From contig NZ_JAMZEL010000002.1 of assembly GCF_024158025.1 (NCBI RefSeq), positions 124,001 through 188,000 on the forward strand: a stretch of 64,000 nucleotides of DNA, given 5' to 3'. Made by a program: the position numbers and the translations under genes. The notes under the pieces are model-generated. The model was not told the DNA's origin and did no database searches. It worked only from the letters and a program-made list of their open reading frames with translations. The stretch comes from Runella salmonicolor (GTDB lineage: Bacteria; Bacteroidota; Bacteroidia; Cytophagales; Spirosomataceae). The first letter of the stretch is position 1. Each line of letters begins with the position of its first letter. This document shows positions 16,970 to 24,970 of the stretch, in pieces.

Positions 16970-17001
16970 ACCCGTCAGTCGGTTCAAAACCGTCCGACGG
17001 G
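16970..17001. repeat. Palindromic intergenic repeat, copy 2
   Basis: ACCCGTCAGTCGGTT recurs here as a direct copy of the arm at 16824-16838. Its inverted partner ACCGTCCGACGGG (16989-17001) matches with two differences. It ends ten bases before the stop of the minus-strand propeller gene. Confidence 0.65.
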
Positions 17002-17010
17002 CTTCGGGTA

Positions 17011-18108
17011 TTATTTTTTAAAGAAAAAAGTACTCGGTGCGATTTCGGCCTTGACCGAATCAATCAATGTACCGTTGGGTTGATAGCGGAGAACATAGCC
17101 AGCTTGTTTGAAAGAGGGCACCAAACCGGCATAAATTACGCCCGTTTGCGGGTCAACGCCCAACCCACCTGAAAATAACCGATTGATGAAAGGTTTATCA
17201 GCCACTACGGCCGCCGCATCGATGGAAAAGCTATAGGTTTCGCCTTTTTGGAGGTAGCCGTCGGCCGCGTCGTAGAATGAATTGGTGAAATAAATGGTCT
17301 TTTTGTCGGCACTCAACGTGAACGAACTGGGCGATTTTGACGCATTGGGCGACGTAATTTTAAAACGTGTTTCCACCGTTTTGGTTTGGGTGTTTAGCCG
17401 TACCATTTCTCCTCCCGCATACAGCCAAAGTTTGTTATTGACATCAAGACCCACCAAGTCAGGATTTCGGCCAATTTCGATGGATTGTTTAACGGCATCA
17501 GTGGCAATGTCGATAACGGTAATTTTTGTCATTCCGCTTCCCGTATTTCCCACAAAGGCTTCGTTGCCAATGACTAAAATGCTTTCGGCGCCGTTTTGGA
17601 CGGGGATTTTCTTGGTCAATTTGTTGGCGGTCAAATCAAGCACGGCCACGTAGCCAGGGTTTTTGTAAAAATTAGAAAAATCACCCGTAGCATCCCAGCA
17701 AGTAACATAGGCCTTGGTATCGGTTGCTTTGGCCACCGCCCGTGGGTTTTCCACTTCGGTGGATGGAATTGACGTCAGACTTTTAAACGTTCTGGCGTCG
17801 ACGATTTCGATGCCGTCTTTGCCCGCCGTGGAGTTATCGACGAGGATAATGCCCTTTTCGTTGACTTCGGCATAACCGCTCAAGCTCCCCGAAAGCGTAC
17901 GACTGTTTTCTTTCTGAAAAATGTCATACGAGGCGGTCGTAGAAGTTCGTTGTACCAGAGAAATAGACCCGTTGTTGTCCAGAAAATTTCCCGCATTAAT
18001 GACGAGTACACCATTGTCGTAGGGTTGCGACGGCACGGGGTCGGGGGTGTTGCAGGCGGAGAAGCCAACGCTTAAAAGGCTGATAATAAGCAGATAATTA
18101 CGATTCAT
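17011..18108 (-). CDS. BtuG-like surface beta-propeller lipoprotein (YncE/DUF5074-like), cobalamin capture
   Basis: The 365-residue protein starts with a lipoprotein signal (LLSVGFSACNTPDPVPSQPYDNG, Cys19) and continues with repeated propeller blades such as GVLVINAGNFLDNNGSISLV, NPRAVAKATDTKAYVTCW, AESILVIGNEAFVGNTGSG and GLDVNNKLWLYAGGEMVRL. This is the pattern of YncE/DUF5074-type seven-bladed propellers. In Bacteroidota such lipoproteins next to BtuB, called BtuG, sit on the outer membrane and bind vitamin B12 with very high affinity before passing it to the receptor. Here the gene overlaps the 3' end of the BtuB-like receptor gene by 11 bp and shares its riboswitch-controlled transcript, which strongly supports that role. 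Confidence 0.8.
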   Translation of the reverse strand: MNRNYLLIISLLSVGFSACNTPDPVPSQPYDNGVLVINAGNFLDNNGSISLVQRTSTTASYDIFQKENSRTLSGSLSGYAEVNEKGIILVDNSTAGKDGIEIVDARTFKSLTSIPSTEVENPRAVAKATDTKAYVTCWDATGDFSNFYKNPGYVAVLDLTANKLTKKIPVQNGAESILVIGNEAFVGNTGSGMTKITVIDIATDAVKQSIEIGRNPDLVGLDVNNKLWLYAGGEMVRLNTQTKTVETRFKITSPNASKSPSSFTLSADKKTIYFTNSFYDAADGYLQKGETYSFSIDAAAVVADKPFINRLFSGGLGVDPQTGVIYAGLVPSFKQAGYVLRYQPNGTLIDSVKAEIAPSTFFFKK

Positions 18109-20059
18109 TTGTGGATTGTTTTGATTGAAAATAAAAAATAACGTTGAGTGATAGTGTTCTTAAGGGCATCGCGTTTTTCTTGAGATTGGGATACACCGTG
18201 TTGGTTAGGTTGTTTCCCTGAAGCGCGACATCGCTGCGAAAGTTTCTTTTTTGAAATTGATAATTCAACACCGCGTTCAGCAAATAATAGGGGGCAAAAG
18301 GCCGACCCGAGTGGTCAAAAGTGCTGTAACGCTCCGAATTAAATTGCTGTTGCACAGTGAGAGAGGCTTTACCGTGGGTGGCGGTAAGTGTTCCTCCAAA
18401 CGTGTGCCGTGGCACATAAATGAGTTGTTTTCCGATAAAGTCTTGGGTGTAAGGCCCGTAGGTTTTTTGTTGCGAAGCATCGGTCATACCATAATTTAGG
18501 TTGGCATCCAACTGCGTTTTATGCCATTGGGTTTTTAAGCCAAACGTAAATTCAAGCCCTTTGGAAAGTACCTGCTGGAGGTTTTCGACCCGATAATTGC
18601 GTTCTGGATTCCAATAAGTCCAGTCGTCGATGAGGTTATGAAACGCGGTGATGGATACCGAAAATTGATTCATTTCGGCCAGCCGTTGTTTCCAAGTCAC
18701 GCCGATTTCTTTGTTGAAACCGCGTTCGGGGCGGAGTTCAGGGTTGCCCAAATTGACCCAGTAACGCTCATTCAGCGTTGGTACACGGTAACTGAGGGAG
18801 GTATTTCCGCTTAAACTGATTTTGGTAAGCGGACGCGTAAACGCGGTGTACTCCACCCCCAACGACGGGGTAAAGGGGGGGCTAAATCGGGTTACGAAGG
18901 CTTGCCGCAGGTTGAGCGATGCGCTGAGTTTTCCGTTGAACTGATGTCGGAGTAAGGCGTAAAAGTCGGCCCGATTTTCTCGTTTTACCTCATCTCCGTA
19001 GCCATCCACCCGGGCATTATAATGCACCAATTCGGCCCCAATTTTGAGATTAGTGCCTTTGTCGCAGCTTTGAATCCACGAAAAATCGTGCTCGGTACGG
19101 AGAATAAAACGGTCGATTTCGGTATGGCTGGGGGTTAGATTTTCTCCTTTTCCGTAATCAATCACGTCCCGGATGAAGCCCGTTCGTATCAGCGTTTTGC
19201 CAATCTGATACGAACCCAGCACGCGGTAGGCCTGCGTACGGGTGACTTCACGCAACGGAACTTGATGGGGCTGAATGGTGAGGGTATTGTCGGTCAGCCA
19301 GAGATTAAGCGAGAATAGATTGCCTTTTTGATGTTGCCAATACAGGTCTTGCACCGCGCCTTTTTGGGTAGTTCGGGTGGGCTCAAACGAATAGCTTTCG
19401 CCTTGGCGGGTGCGTTGGGGTTCGCTCCCGAAATAGTTATTAAATATACTGCCGTATAAAAGGGTTTTGCCCGAAATTGTCCAATTCTTGCCTGCATTCT
19501 GATTGAAACGTAGCCCTACCTGACCCGTATAATTTTCGGAGCTTTCGAGGCGAAAAGCGGCCAAGGTTTGAAGCCCTTTTTGCCTAAAATCGGGTACGGA
19601 GCGTAGTTGAATACTGCCCCCCACTGCATCGGTACCGACGCAGCTTGCCGCCGACCCGTACTGCACGCTCATTTGGTCGAAGCCCGCCACGGGAATCGTC
19701 GAAAAATCACTTTGCCCCAACGACGGCGAATTGATATTCACCCCGTTCCAAAGCACCGCTGTATGATTGGCGGAAGTTCCCCTAAAAGCAATGCTTGTGG
19801 CCTGCCCTGCTCCGTAACTTTTGAACGCCACTGGGCTTTGAAACTGTAGGAAATCGGCCAGCGTGCTGTAACGAAAGCGTGTCAGTTGGACCGAATCAAT
19901 TTCCTGCACTTTTTGTCCCACCATGAAGCGCTCGGGCCGCACTCCCCGCACGGTTACTTCGCAGAGGCTTTGCTCTTTTTGGGCGTAGAGGTGCGGAGCA
20001 ATAGCCATTAATACCATGAAAGGTATGCAGCTAACAAACCGCAGGAGCTTGTAAATCAA
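18098..20059 (-). CDS. btuB: TonB-dependent vitamin B12 receptor (BtuB-like)
   Basis: The 653-residue product has a signal peptide (CIPFMVLMAIAPHLYAQ). It then shows a TonB-box-like stretch CEVTVRG, a plug domain (TLADFLQFQSPVAFKSYG, TSIAFRGTSANHTAVLWNGVNINSP, SVQYGSAASCVGTDAVGGSIQL) and a barrel ending in aromatic-terminated strands. Cobalamin specificity is inferred mainly from the cobalamin riboswitch directly upstream and from the coupled BtuG-like lipoprotein. The start is TTG at 20059; it is the only start that keeps the whole signal peptide. Receptors of this group lack the carboxypeptidase-like extension seen in the two iron-type receptors of this window, which agrees with a BtuB type. 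It energises uptake through TonB-ExbBD, which are not encoded here. Confidence 0.9.
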   Translation of the reverse strand: MIYKLLRFVSCIPFMVLMAIAPHLYAQKEQSLCEVTVRGVRPERFMVGQKVQEIDSVQLTRFRYSTLADFLQFQSPVAFKSYGAGQATSIAFRGTSANHTAVLWNGVNINSPSLGQSDFSTIPVAGFDQMSVQYGSAASCVGTDAVGGSIQLRSVPDFRQKGLQTLAAFRLESSENYTGQVGLRFNQNAGKNWTISGKTLLYGSIFNNYFGSEPQRTRQGESYSFEPTRTTQKGAVQDLYWQHQKGNLFSLNLWLTDNTLTIQPHQVPLREVTRTQAYRVLGSYQIGKTLIRTGFIRDVIDYGKGENLTPSHTEIDRFILRTEHDFSWIQSCDKGTNLKIGAELVHYNARVDGYGDEVKRENRADFYALLRHQFNGKLSASLNLRQAFVTRFSPPFTPSLGVEYTAFTRPLTKISLSGNTSLSYRVPTLNERYWVNLGNPELRPERGFNKEIGVTWKQRLAEMNQFSVSITAFHNLIDDWTYWNPERNYRVENLQQVLSKGLEFTFGLKTQWHKTQLDANLNYGMTDASQQKTYGPYTQDFIGKQLIYVPRHTFGGTLTATHGKASLTVQQQFNSERYSTFDHSGRPFAPYYLLNAVLNYQFQKRNFRSDVALQGNNLTNTVYPNLKKNAMPLRTLSLNVIFYFQSKQSTNES

Positions 20060-20139
20060 GGTATTTTGCCGAAAATGTGAACGTGAAATCGAACGCTCGA
20101 CGTTGCCTCATTACCCGTAAGGACTCGTCAAGAATGATT

Positions 20140-20326
20140 GTTGGCAGGTCTCCTGGCTTGTTTCGTTGGCGCTGGTCTTCCCATTCTTTTTAAATTCAGA
20201 ACAGTGACTAAAAGGTGAGCGACAATGTATTGAAACATACAGTTGCGGGAACAGCCCCCGAATTGAACGGGATTCCCTATTAAGCCAATCGGCACGCACT
20301 GAGGCGTACATCAGGCACCAATAACT
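20140..20326 (-). ncRNA. Cobalamin (adenosylcobalamin-type) riboswitch upstream of btuB
   Basis: On the minus strand the leader shows the conserved elements in the right order. They are GGTGCC near the 5' end (20314-20319), AATAGGGAATCCC, GGGGCTGTTCCCGCAACTGT, GTCACTG, GGGAAGACC and the B12 box AGCCAGGAGACCTGCC at 20143-20158. This is a near-textbook cobalamin riboswitch. It precedes the BtuB-like gene by about 85 bases and should switch off the receptor and its BtuG-like partner when intracellular B12 is high. Confidence 0.95.
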
Positions 20327-20330
20327 GGCT

Positions 20331-20361
20331 CAAAGGTAGAGCAAAAGAATCCGTTTGTCAA
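20331..20361 (-). promoter_or_regulatory. Promoter of the B12-uptake unit
   Basis: Read on the minus strand, TTG (20361-20359), 20 bases, then TACCTTTG (20338-20331) match the Bacteroidota promoter. Transcription would begin near 20325, right at the 5' end of the riboswitch. Confidence 0.65.
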
Positions 20362-20565
20362 CTTCTATTTTTAAAATATTCATTCATTTTTTTTGAAAAG
20401 TAAAGTAAAATGAGTGCTTCTATTTTTACAATCCCGTTGATTATCAATTAAATGGCTTTATAAAACAATACGTTAGAAGGTGCTTCAATATTCAGGGGGG
20501 GAACCCGGCCAATTGTCATTTCTGGCCAATTAGGTACCCCAATAATAGGGGAGAAGCCGTCCCCT

Positions 20566-21780
20566 TTAAAGGGGGAAAGGGTCGGGAAAAACCTGTTTTG
20601 TTTCCATCGCGTTGATTTCAGTATCTGTACACAGACAGGCTTGCAATTCTTTTTCGATGATTTCTTGATTGAGGTCTTGTCCGATAATGACCAACTCGTT
20701 TTGGCGGTCTCCAAAGCGCTTGTCCCATCGGGTTTCAATGATAGATTTATTGTCAACATAAGCCGCGTAGCGAATGCGTTGATTGAATGGCATACTTGCC
20801 CACCAGACCCCGGCGCTTTCGGCCCGCAATGAACCACCCGCTTGACTCCAGTTGATGGCCTCATTGGGGCGGGAAGCAATCCAAAATAATCCTTTGGAAC
20901 GAAGAATGCCCGCGTGCCAATCGTTGGAGAGGTAATGCCAAAAACGCTCATGATGAAACGGGCGGCTTTCGCGAAAGACGAACGAACTGATGCCGTATTC
21001 AACCGTTTCGGGTGTATGGGTTTTGCCCGTTTTGAGATTTTCTAACTCTTGAATCCACCCCGCCGATTGTTCGGCTTTTTCGTAATCAAAAAGCCCCGTA
21101 TTTAGAATGTGCGACGTAGATACGTTGCCAAAACTAGATTGAATGATTTTAGCGACTGGATTGAGAGACGAGATAATCGCCTTTAATTCACCTAATTGAG
21201 CTTGAGAAACTAAGTCGGTTTTATTAAGAATGATTATGTCGGCAAACTCTATCTGGTCAGTCAAAAGATTGACAATGGTGCGGTGGTCTTGCGGGTCTTC
21301 ATTGAGGGCTCGGGTATGCAGGGTATCGACCGAACCAAAATCTTTGGCAAAATTTAGGGCGTCGACGACCGTAATCATGCTATCAATTTGGGCAAAACGG
21401 GACAAGTCAATGCCGTTTTCTTCGTCTTTAAACGTGAAAGTCTGCGCGATAGGTACGGGTTCAGAAATTCCCGTCGATTCAATCAATAAGTAATCAAATC
21501 GGTTTTCTTGGGCCAATTTTTCCACTTCAATCATCAAGTCTTCGCGTAGAGTGCAACAGATGCAGCCATTTGACATTTCAACGAGTTTTTCTTCAGTTCT
21601 GGAAAGGGTACTTTCCCGTTCAACCAGTTGAGCGTCAATGTTTACTTCACTCATATCGTTGACAATCACGGCCACTTTTAGCCCTTCTCTGTTGTGTAAA
21701 ATATGGTTGAGTAGGGTGGTTTTTCCCGCTCCTAGGAAGCCACTCAGTACCGTAACGGGTAGTTTCTTTTGCTTATTCAT
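20566..21780 (-). CDS. COG0523 (CobW/ZigA-type) GTP-dependent metal chaperone
   Basis: The 404-residue protein has the G3E-family layout. It shows the P-loop SGFLGAGKTTLLNHI (residues 13-27), the metal-binding CxCC motif in NGCICCTLREDL (Cys73, 75, 76), an ESTGISEP switch, the guanine-binding NKTD, and a C-terminal CobW_C domain ending DPFPL. COG0523 proteins hydrolyse GTP to deliver zinc, cobalt or iron to client proteins. The twin palindromic operators immediately upstream suggest control by a metal-sensing repressor, most plausibly zinc (Zur), making ZigA the best analogue. The neighbouring B12 genes leave a cobalt role open, but the two units have separate promoters. A CCCCTTTAAAGGGG palindrome (20561-20574) spans the stop codon. 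Confidence 0.88.
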   Translation of the reverse strand: MNKQKKLPVTVLSGFLGAGKTTLLNHILHNREGLKVAVIVNDMSEVNIDAQLVERESTLSRTEEKLVEMSNGCICCTLREDLMIEVEKLAQENRFDYLLIESTGISEPVPIAQTFTFKDEENGIDLSRFAQIDSMITVVDALNFAKDFGSVDTLHTRALNEDPQDHRTIVNLLTDQIEFADIIILNKTDLVSQAQLGELKAIISSLNPVAKIIQSSFGNVSTSHILNTGLFDYEKAEQSAGWIQELENLKTGKTHTPETVEYGISSFVFRESRPFHHERFWHYLSNDWHAGILRSKGLFWIASRPNEAINWSQAGGSLRAESAGVWWASMPFNQRIRYAAYVDNKSIIETRWDKRFGDRQNELVIIGQDLNQEIIEKELQACLCTDTEINAMETKQVFPDPFPL

Positions 21781-21792
21781 ACTTTAGATTTT

Positions 21793-21815
21793 TATTTGCA
21801 ACAATGTTGCAAATA
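21793..21815 (-). promoter_or_regulatory. Operator 1 (proximal) of the COG0523 gene
   Basis: TTTGCAACAATGTTGCAAA (21795-21813) is a perfect palindrome around one central base, extended by two further matched bases on each side. It lies 15 bases before the start codon. Its edge overlaps a -7-like CATATTTG (minus strand, 21817-21810). The 15-bp core TGCAACAATGTTGCA is repeated in operator 2. Confidence 0.7.
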
Positions 21816-21832
21816 TGGATGGATTAATTTTA

Positions 21833-21853
21833 TTATGCAACAATGTTGCATAA
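21833..21853 (-). promoter_or_regulatory. Operator 2 (distal) of the COG0523 gene
   Basis: TTATGCAACA-A-TGTTGCATAA is a perfect 21-bp palindrome whose centre is 39 bases from that of operator 1. It contains the TTG that would serve as the -33 element 20 bases from the -7 box, so a bound repressor would block RNA polymerase at both sites. Confidence 0.7.
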
Positions 21854-21951
21854 ATTAAGATTTCTACAAGTACCAATATGAAAAGTCGCCGATTTTAGTT
21901 GTGGCTCAAAACTGGTTATTTTAATAAGAGGTTTAAAAAAAGAGCGAAATT

Positions 21952-21970
21952 ATTTGGATTGAATCTAAAT
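21952..21970 (+). promoter_or_regulatory. Fur-box-like palindrome, copy A
   Basis: ATTTGGATTGAATCTAAAT is a near-perfect inverted repeat (ATTTnGATT-N-AATCnAAAT). It lies upstream of the iron-uptake gene block and 20 bases before copy B. Three related sites occur in the window, two of them on promoters. Confidence 0.55.
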
Positions 21971-21990
21971 AGTCTATTCCTTTGTCCATT

Positions 21991-22009
21991 ATTTATAATT
22001 AATCTAAAT
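21991..22009 (+). promoter_or_regulatory. Fur-box-like palindrome, copy B
   Basis: ATTTATAATTAATCTAAAT lies 43 bases upstream of the TTG start at 22053. Its 14-base right part, TAATTAATCTAAAT, is identical to the site on the fur-like gene promoter at 35358-35376. The tandem A/B arrangement suggests cooperative repressor binding. Confidence 0.6.
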
Positions 22010-22052
22010 AAATACAGTCATTCGTTTAACTTTTGAAAAAGGAGGAGAGTGA

Positions 22053-22442
22053 TTGAGAAATGATATAATCCATCCTGCCATTGCTATGCGTTTACCTAAA
22101 AACAGCACTCTTATGACACACCAACATCCCTTTAAAACCCTTCTCGAAAAAGAGTACGGATACGTAGGCGTATGTGAAATCTGTAAGGTTTATCACATTG
22201 CTTTTAAGAACATTATGTTTTGTTTGAATGAAAGTGAATTTGAGTGGTTTCGGCAATTATTGACCGAAAAAAGAATGATGGAAACCTATGAAACGCCACA
22301 TGGTAAAGAGTTGATTCATTACACGCCTTTATCCAATTTTTATCTCCTTTTTTCTCACGACGAACTGCGTGAGTTGCTCACACTAATGAATGAAGTAGCC
22401 CTCACGGTAGAGGCGCGGAAAATGCTCAAACATGTCAATTGA
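22053..22442 (+). CDS. Small DUF6686-like protein heading the iron block
   Basis: The 129-residue frame contains VGVCEICKVYHIAFKNIMFCLNESEFEWFRQLL, a Cys-x2-Cys-x3-His pattern reminiscent of the small DUF6686 proteins often placed near siderophore receptors in Bacteroidota. Two starts compete. TTG 22053 is preceded at an ideal 7-base distance by a clear Shine-Dalgarno AAAGGAGG (22038-22045), unusual for this phylum. ATG 22113 gives a 109-residue protein beginning MTHQHPFKTLLEKEYGYVG, which looks more natural. The gene follows two Fur-box-like sites and precedes the siderophore receptor by 180 bases, so iron regulation is likely. Function unknown; the CxxC pair could bind a metal. Confidence 0.65.
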   Translation: MRNDIIHPAIAMRLPKNSTLMTHQHPFKTLLEKEYGYVGVCEICKVYHIAFKNIMFCLNESEFEWFRQLLTEKRMMETYETPHGKELIHYTPLSNFYLLFSHDELRELLTLMNEVALTVEARKMLKHVN

Positions 22443-22624
22443 TGCCTTTAGTATTTTAGTTATCTAGCTGTAATACAATTTTTTAGGTTGTTGATGCTTT
22501 GGCTTCAACGCGGTTTTGTTTTGTCGTACTATACTTTACCTTACTTATTTTTTACCAGTTGTTTTACCAATCAGTCATACCTCTTTTTATAAAAATGAAC
22601 CTTATTTGTATCCCCACTAAAACA

Positions 22625-24964
22625 ATGAAAATCTACCTTTCCCTTGCATTTTTATTCCTATCCTGCTGGGCAATGGCCCAACACGCAACCATCAAAGGCC
22701 GCATCACAACGAGCGACGGCAAAGCGGCCGAATTTGTGAACGTAAACCTGAAAGGAGCGGGCAAAGGAACCGTGACCAACCAAGAAGGTGAATTCTTATT
22801 TGAAAAAGTGAAAGCGGGCAATTACGCACTTCAGGTGAGTTTTGTCGGGCTAGAGACCCAAACTCAAAGCGTGACGGTCACGGCGGGGCAGGTGTCGGAC
22901 GTAAACGTAGTATTGAAAGAAAATCTGCGCCAATTGGAAGAAGTGGTCGTGACGGCTTTCCCCAATAAATACAATGCCGATATGCCTTCGGTTTCGCTGC
23001 GGTTAAAGACGCCGTTGATTGAGACGCCCCAAAATATTCAGGTACTGACCAAAGCGTTGATTAACGACCAACAAATTTTTGACATGCTCGAAGGCGTAAC
23101 CCGCAACGTGAGCGGGGTGACCCGCCTCGAACATTGGGACAACTACGCATTGCTGAACATGCGCGGCTCGCAAATTGCGGCTTTTCGCAACGGTATGAAC
23201 GTTCAGATGCCTTGGGGACCGCTTGCCGAAGACATGAGCATGGTAGAAAGCATCGAATTTGTAAAAGGCCCGGCGGGTTTTATGATGGCCAACGGCGAGC
23301 CTAGCGGGTTTTATAACGTGGTAACGAAAAAGCCAACGGGCATTACCAAAGGAGAAATGACGCTGACGTTGGGAAGTTTTGACACCTACCGCGCCACCGC
23401 CGACTTTGACGGCTTGCTGAGCAAAGACGGAAAATTGCAGTACCGCCTCAACTTGATGGGCCAAATGAAAGGCTCGCACCGCGACTATGAATTTAACAAT
23501 CGCTATTCGGTGGTACCCGTGATTAAGTACAAAATCAACGAGAAAACCTCGTTGACGGCCGAATACACGTATCAATATTCACAAATGTCGATGATTGGCT
23601 CGGCCTACGTGTTTTCGCAAAAGCCCTACGAGCACTTGCCCGTAAACTTTACCCTGACGGAGCCTAATTTAGACCCAACCAACATCAATGACCACAGTTT
23701 ATTATTGATACTGAATCACCAAATTAACAAAGACTGGAAACTGACGGGGCAATTGGCGTACTATAATTACAACCAAATCGGGACAAGTATGTGGCCCAGT
23801 TCGGTAAATATCGACGGGACAATTCTGCGCGGTATTAGTATCTGGGATGCCTTGGGAATCAATAGAATAGGGCAGATTTTTGTGAACGGAGACGTCAAAA
23901 CGGGTGGTGTTACGCATCGTATTCTGGCGGGGCTGGACATGGGGCAGAAAGAATATTTTGCCGATTGGGCGCAGGGCAGTACGTTGAAAGGGGCCGTTCC
24001 TTTCAATATCTATAATCCCGTCTACGGAACAGTACCCGCAGATTCATTACCCGTATTTGACCGTTCGAAGAGCCTTCGGAGCCGTGGGGTGAATTATGGA
24101 CAAAGTTATTCGGGCTTATACGTGCAAGATGAACTGCGTTTTTGGGATGGAAAAATTCGGCTGACCCTGGCGGGAAGATACACCACTGCCAAAGACTATG
24201 ACCCGTATTCGGGCAGTGTAAAAAGCAGTAAATTTACGCCACGTATAGGTATGAGCGTTTCTTTGAATAAAAGCACTTCTGCCTACGCAATGTACGACCA
24301 GGCCTTTATCCCGCAGGCAGGGGCGGATGTGAATGGAAAGAGTTTTGACCCCATTACGGGCAATAATACCGAAGCGGGTTTGAAAAAAGAATGGATGGGT
24401 GGGCGTTGGAATTCGACCGTTTCGCTGTACCAAATTACCAAAAATAACGTCCTGACCGCCGACCCAAACAACCCGAATTTTTCAATTCAATTGGGGCAAA
24501 CCAAAACCAAAGGAGTGGAGTTTGATTTGCGCGGCCAACTGCTCCAAGGCCTCGATTTGACCCTAAATTATGCTTACACCGACGCAAAAGTGACCAAAGA
24601 TACCGACGAAAAGAAGGTGGGTGTGGCCGTAGCGGGGGCAACAAAGCACATCACCAACGCGTGGCTTTCGTACCGCGTTAGCAATGGCCACCTGAAAGGT
24701 TTGGGCGCTTCGTTGGGCTATCAGTGGCAGGTAAACCGTTCGTCGTGGTACGTATTTGACGGAACGAACCAGGCGCTCCCCAATTATTTCCGCCTCGACG
24801 GAGCCGTGTCGTGGCAGAGCAATCGCCTGACGGTGGCGCTCAATGTCAACAACTTACTGAATGAGTACTTGTTTTCGGGCGCGCCCTATACGTGGTTGAA
24901 CGCGTACTATTGGCAAACCGAGCCGCTCCGCAACAGCCGTCTTAGCATTGGTTATAAATTTTAA
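22625..24964 (+). CDS. TonB-dependent siderophore receptor
   Basis: ATG 22625 is chosen because it starts a proper signal peptide (MKIYLSLAFLFLSCWAMAQ); the frame extends upstream to 22499 with unrelated sequence. The 779-residue product has an N-terminal carboxypeptidase-regulatory-like domain (ATIKGRITTSDGKAAEFVNV to about residue 95) and a TonB box EEVVVTAFP. A plug follows (NIQVLTKALINDQQIFDMLEGVTRNVSGVTR, AAFRNGMNVQMPWGPLAEDM, VKGPAGFMMANGEPSGFYNVVTKKP), then a 22-strand-type barrel ending LSIGYKF. The plug sequence is that of ferrichrome/hydroxamate-type siderophore receptors (FhuA/FoxA group). It is followed after six bases by a PepSY protein that probably reduces or passes on the iron complex. 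Confidence 0.9.
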   Translation: MKIYLSLAFLFLSCWAMAQHATIKGRITTSDGKAAEFVNVNLKGAGKGTVTNQEGEFLFEKVKAGNYALQVSFVGLETQTQSVTVTAGQVSDVNVVLKENLRQLEEVVVTAFPNKYNADMPSVSLRLKTPLIETPQNIQVLTKALINDQQIFDMLEGVTRNVSGVTRLEHWDNYALLNMRGSQIAAFRNGMNVQMPWGPLAEDMSMVESIEFVKGPAGFMMANGEPSGFYNVVTKKPTGITKGEMTLTLGSFDTYRATADFDGLLSKDGKLQYRLNLMGQMKGSHRDYEFNNRYSVVPVIKYKINEKTSLTAEYTYQYSQMSMIGSAYVFSQKPYEHLPVNFTLTEPNLDPTNINDHSLLLILNHQINKDWKLTGQLAYYNYNQIGTSMWPSSVNIDGTILRGISIWDALGINRIGQIFVNGDVKTGGVTHRILAGLDMGQKEYFADWAQGSTLKGAVPFNIYNPVYGTVPADSLPVFDRSKSLRSRGVNYGQSYSGLYVQDELRFWDGKIRLTLAGRYTTAKDYDPYSGSVKSSKFTPRIGMSVSLNKSTSAYAMYDQAFIPQAGADVNGKSFDPITGNNTEAGLKKEWMGGRWNSTVSLYQITKNNVLTADPNNPNFSIQLGQTKTKGVEFDLRGQLLQGLDLTLNYAYTDAKVTKDTDEKKVGVAVAGATKHITNAWLSYRVSNGHLKGLGASLGYQWQVNRSSWYVFDGTNQALPNYFRLDGAVSWQSNRLTVALNVNNLLNEYLFSGAPYTWLNAYYWQTEPLRNSRLSIGYKF

Positions 24965-24970
24965 TCAACC

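Noticed and set aside
20500..20535. Direct repeat GGCCAATT near the COG0523 3' end
   Set aside because: Only 8 bases in two copies without symmetry or promoter context; chance is likely.
20561..20574. CCCCTTTAAAGGGG palindrome at the end of the COG0523 gene
   Set aside because: It spans the stop codon and has no loop or T-run for a terminator; noted as a possible short repeat, not called as a separate feature.
23003..23575. Minus-strand ORF of 190 residues opposite the siderophore receptor
   Set aside because: Composition and position are those of a shadow of a strongly biased coding strand.
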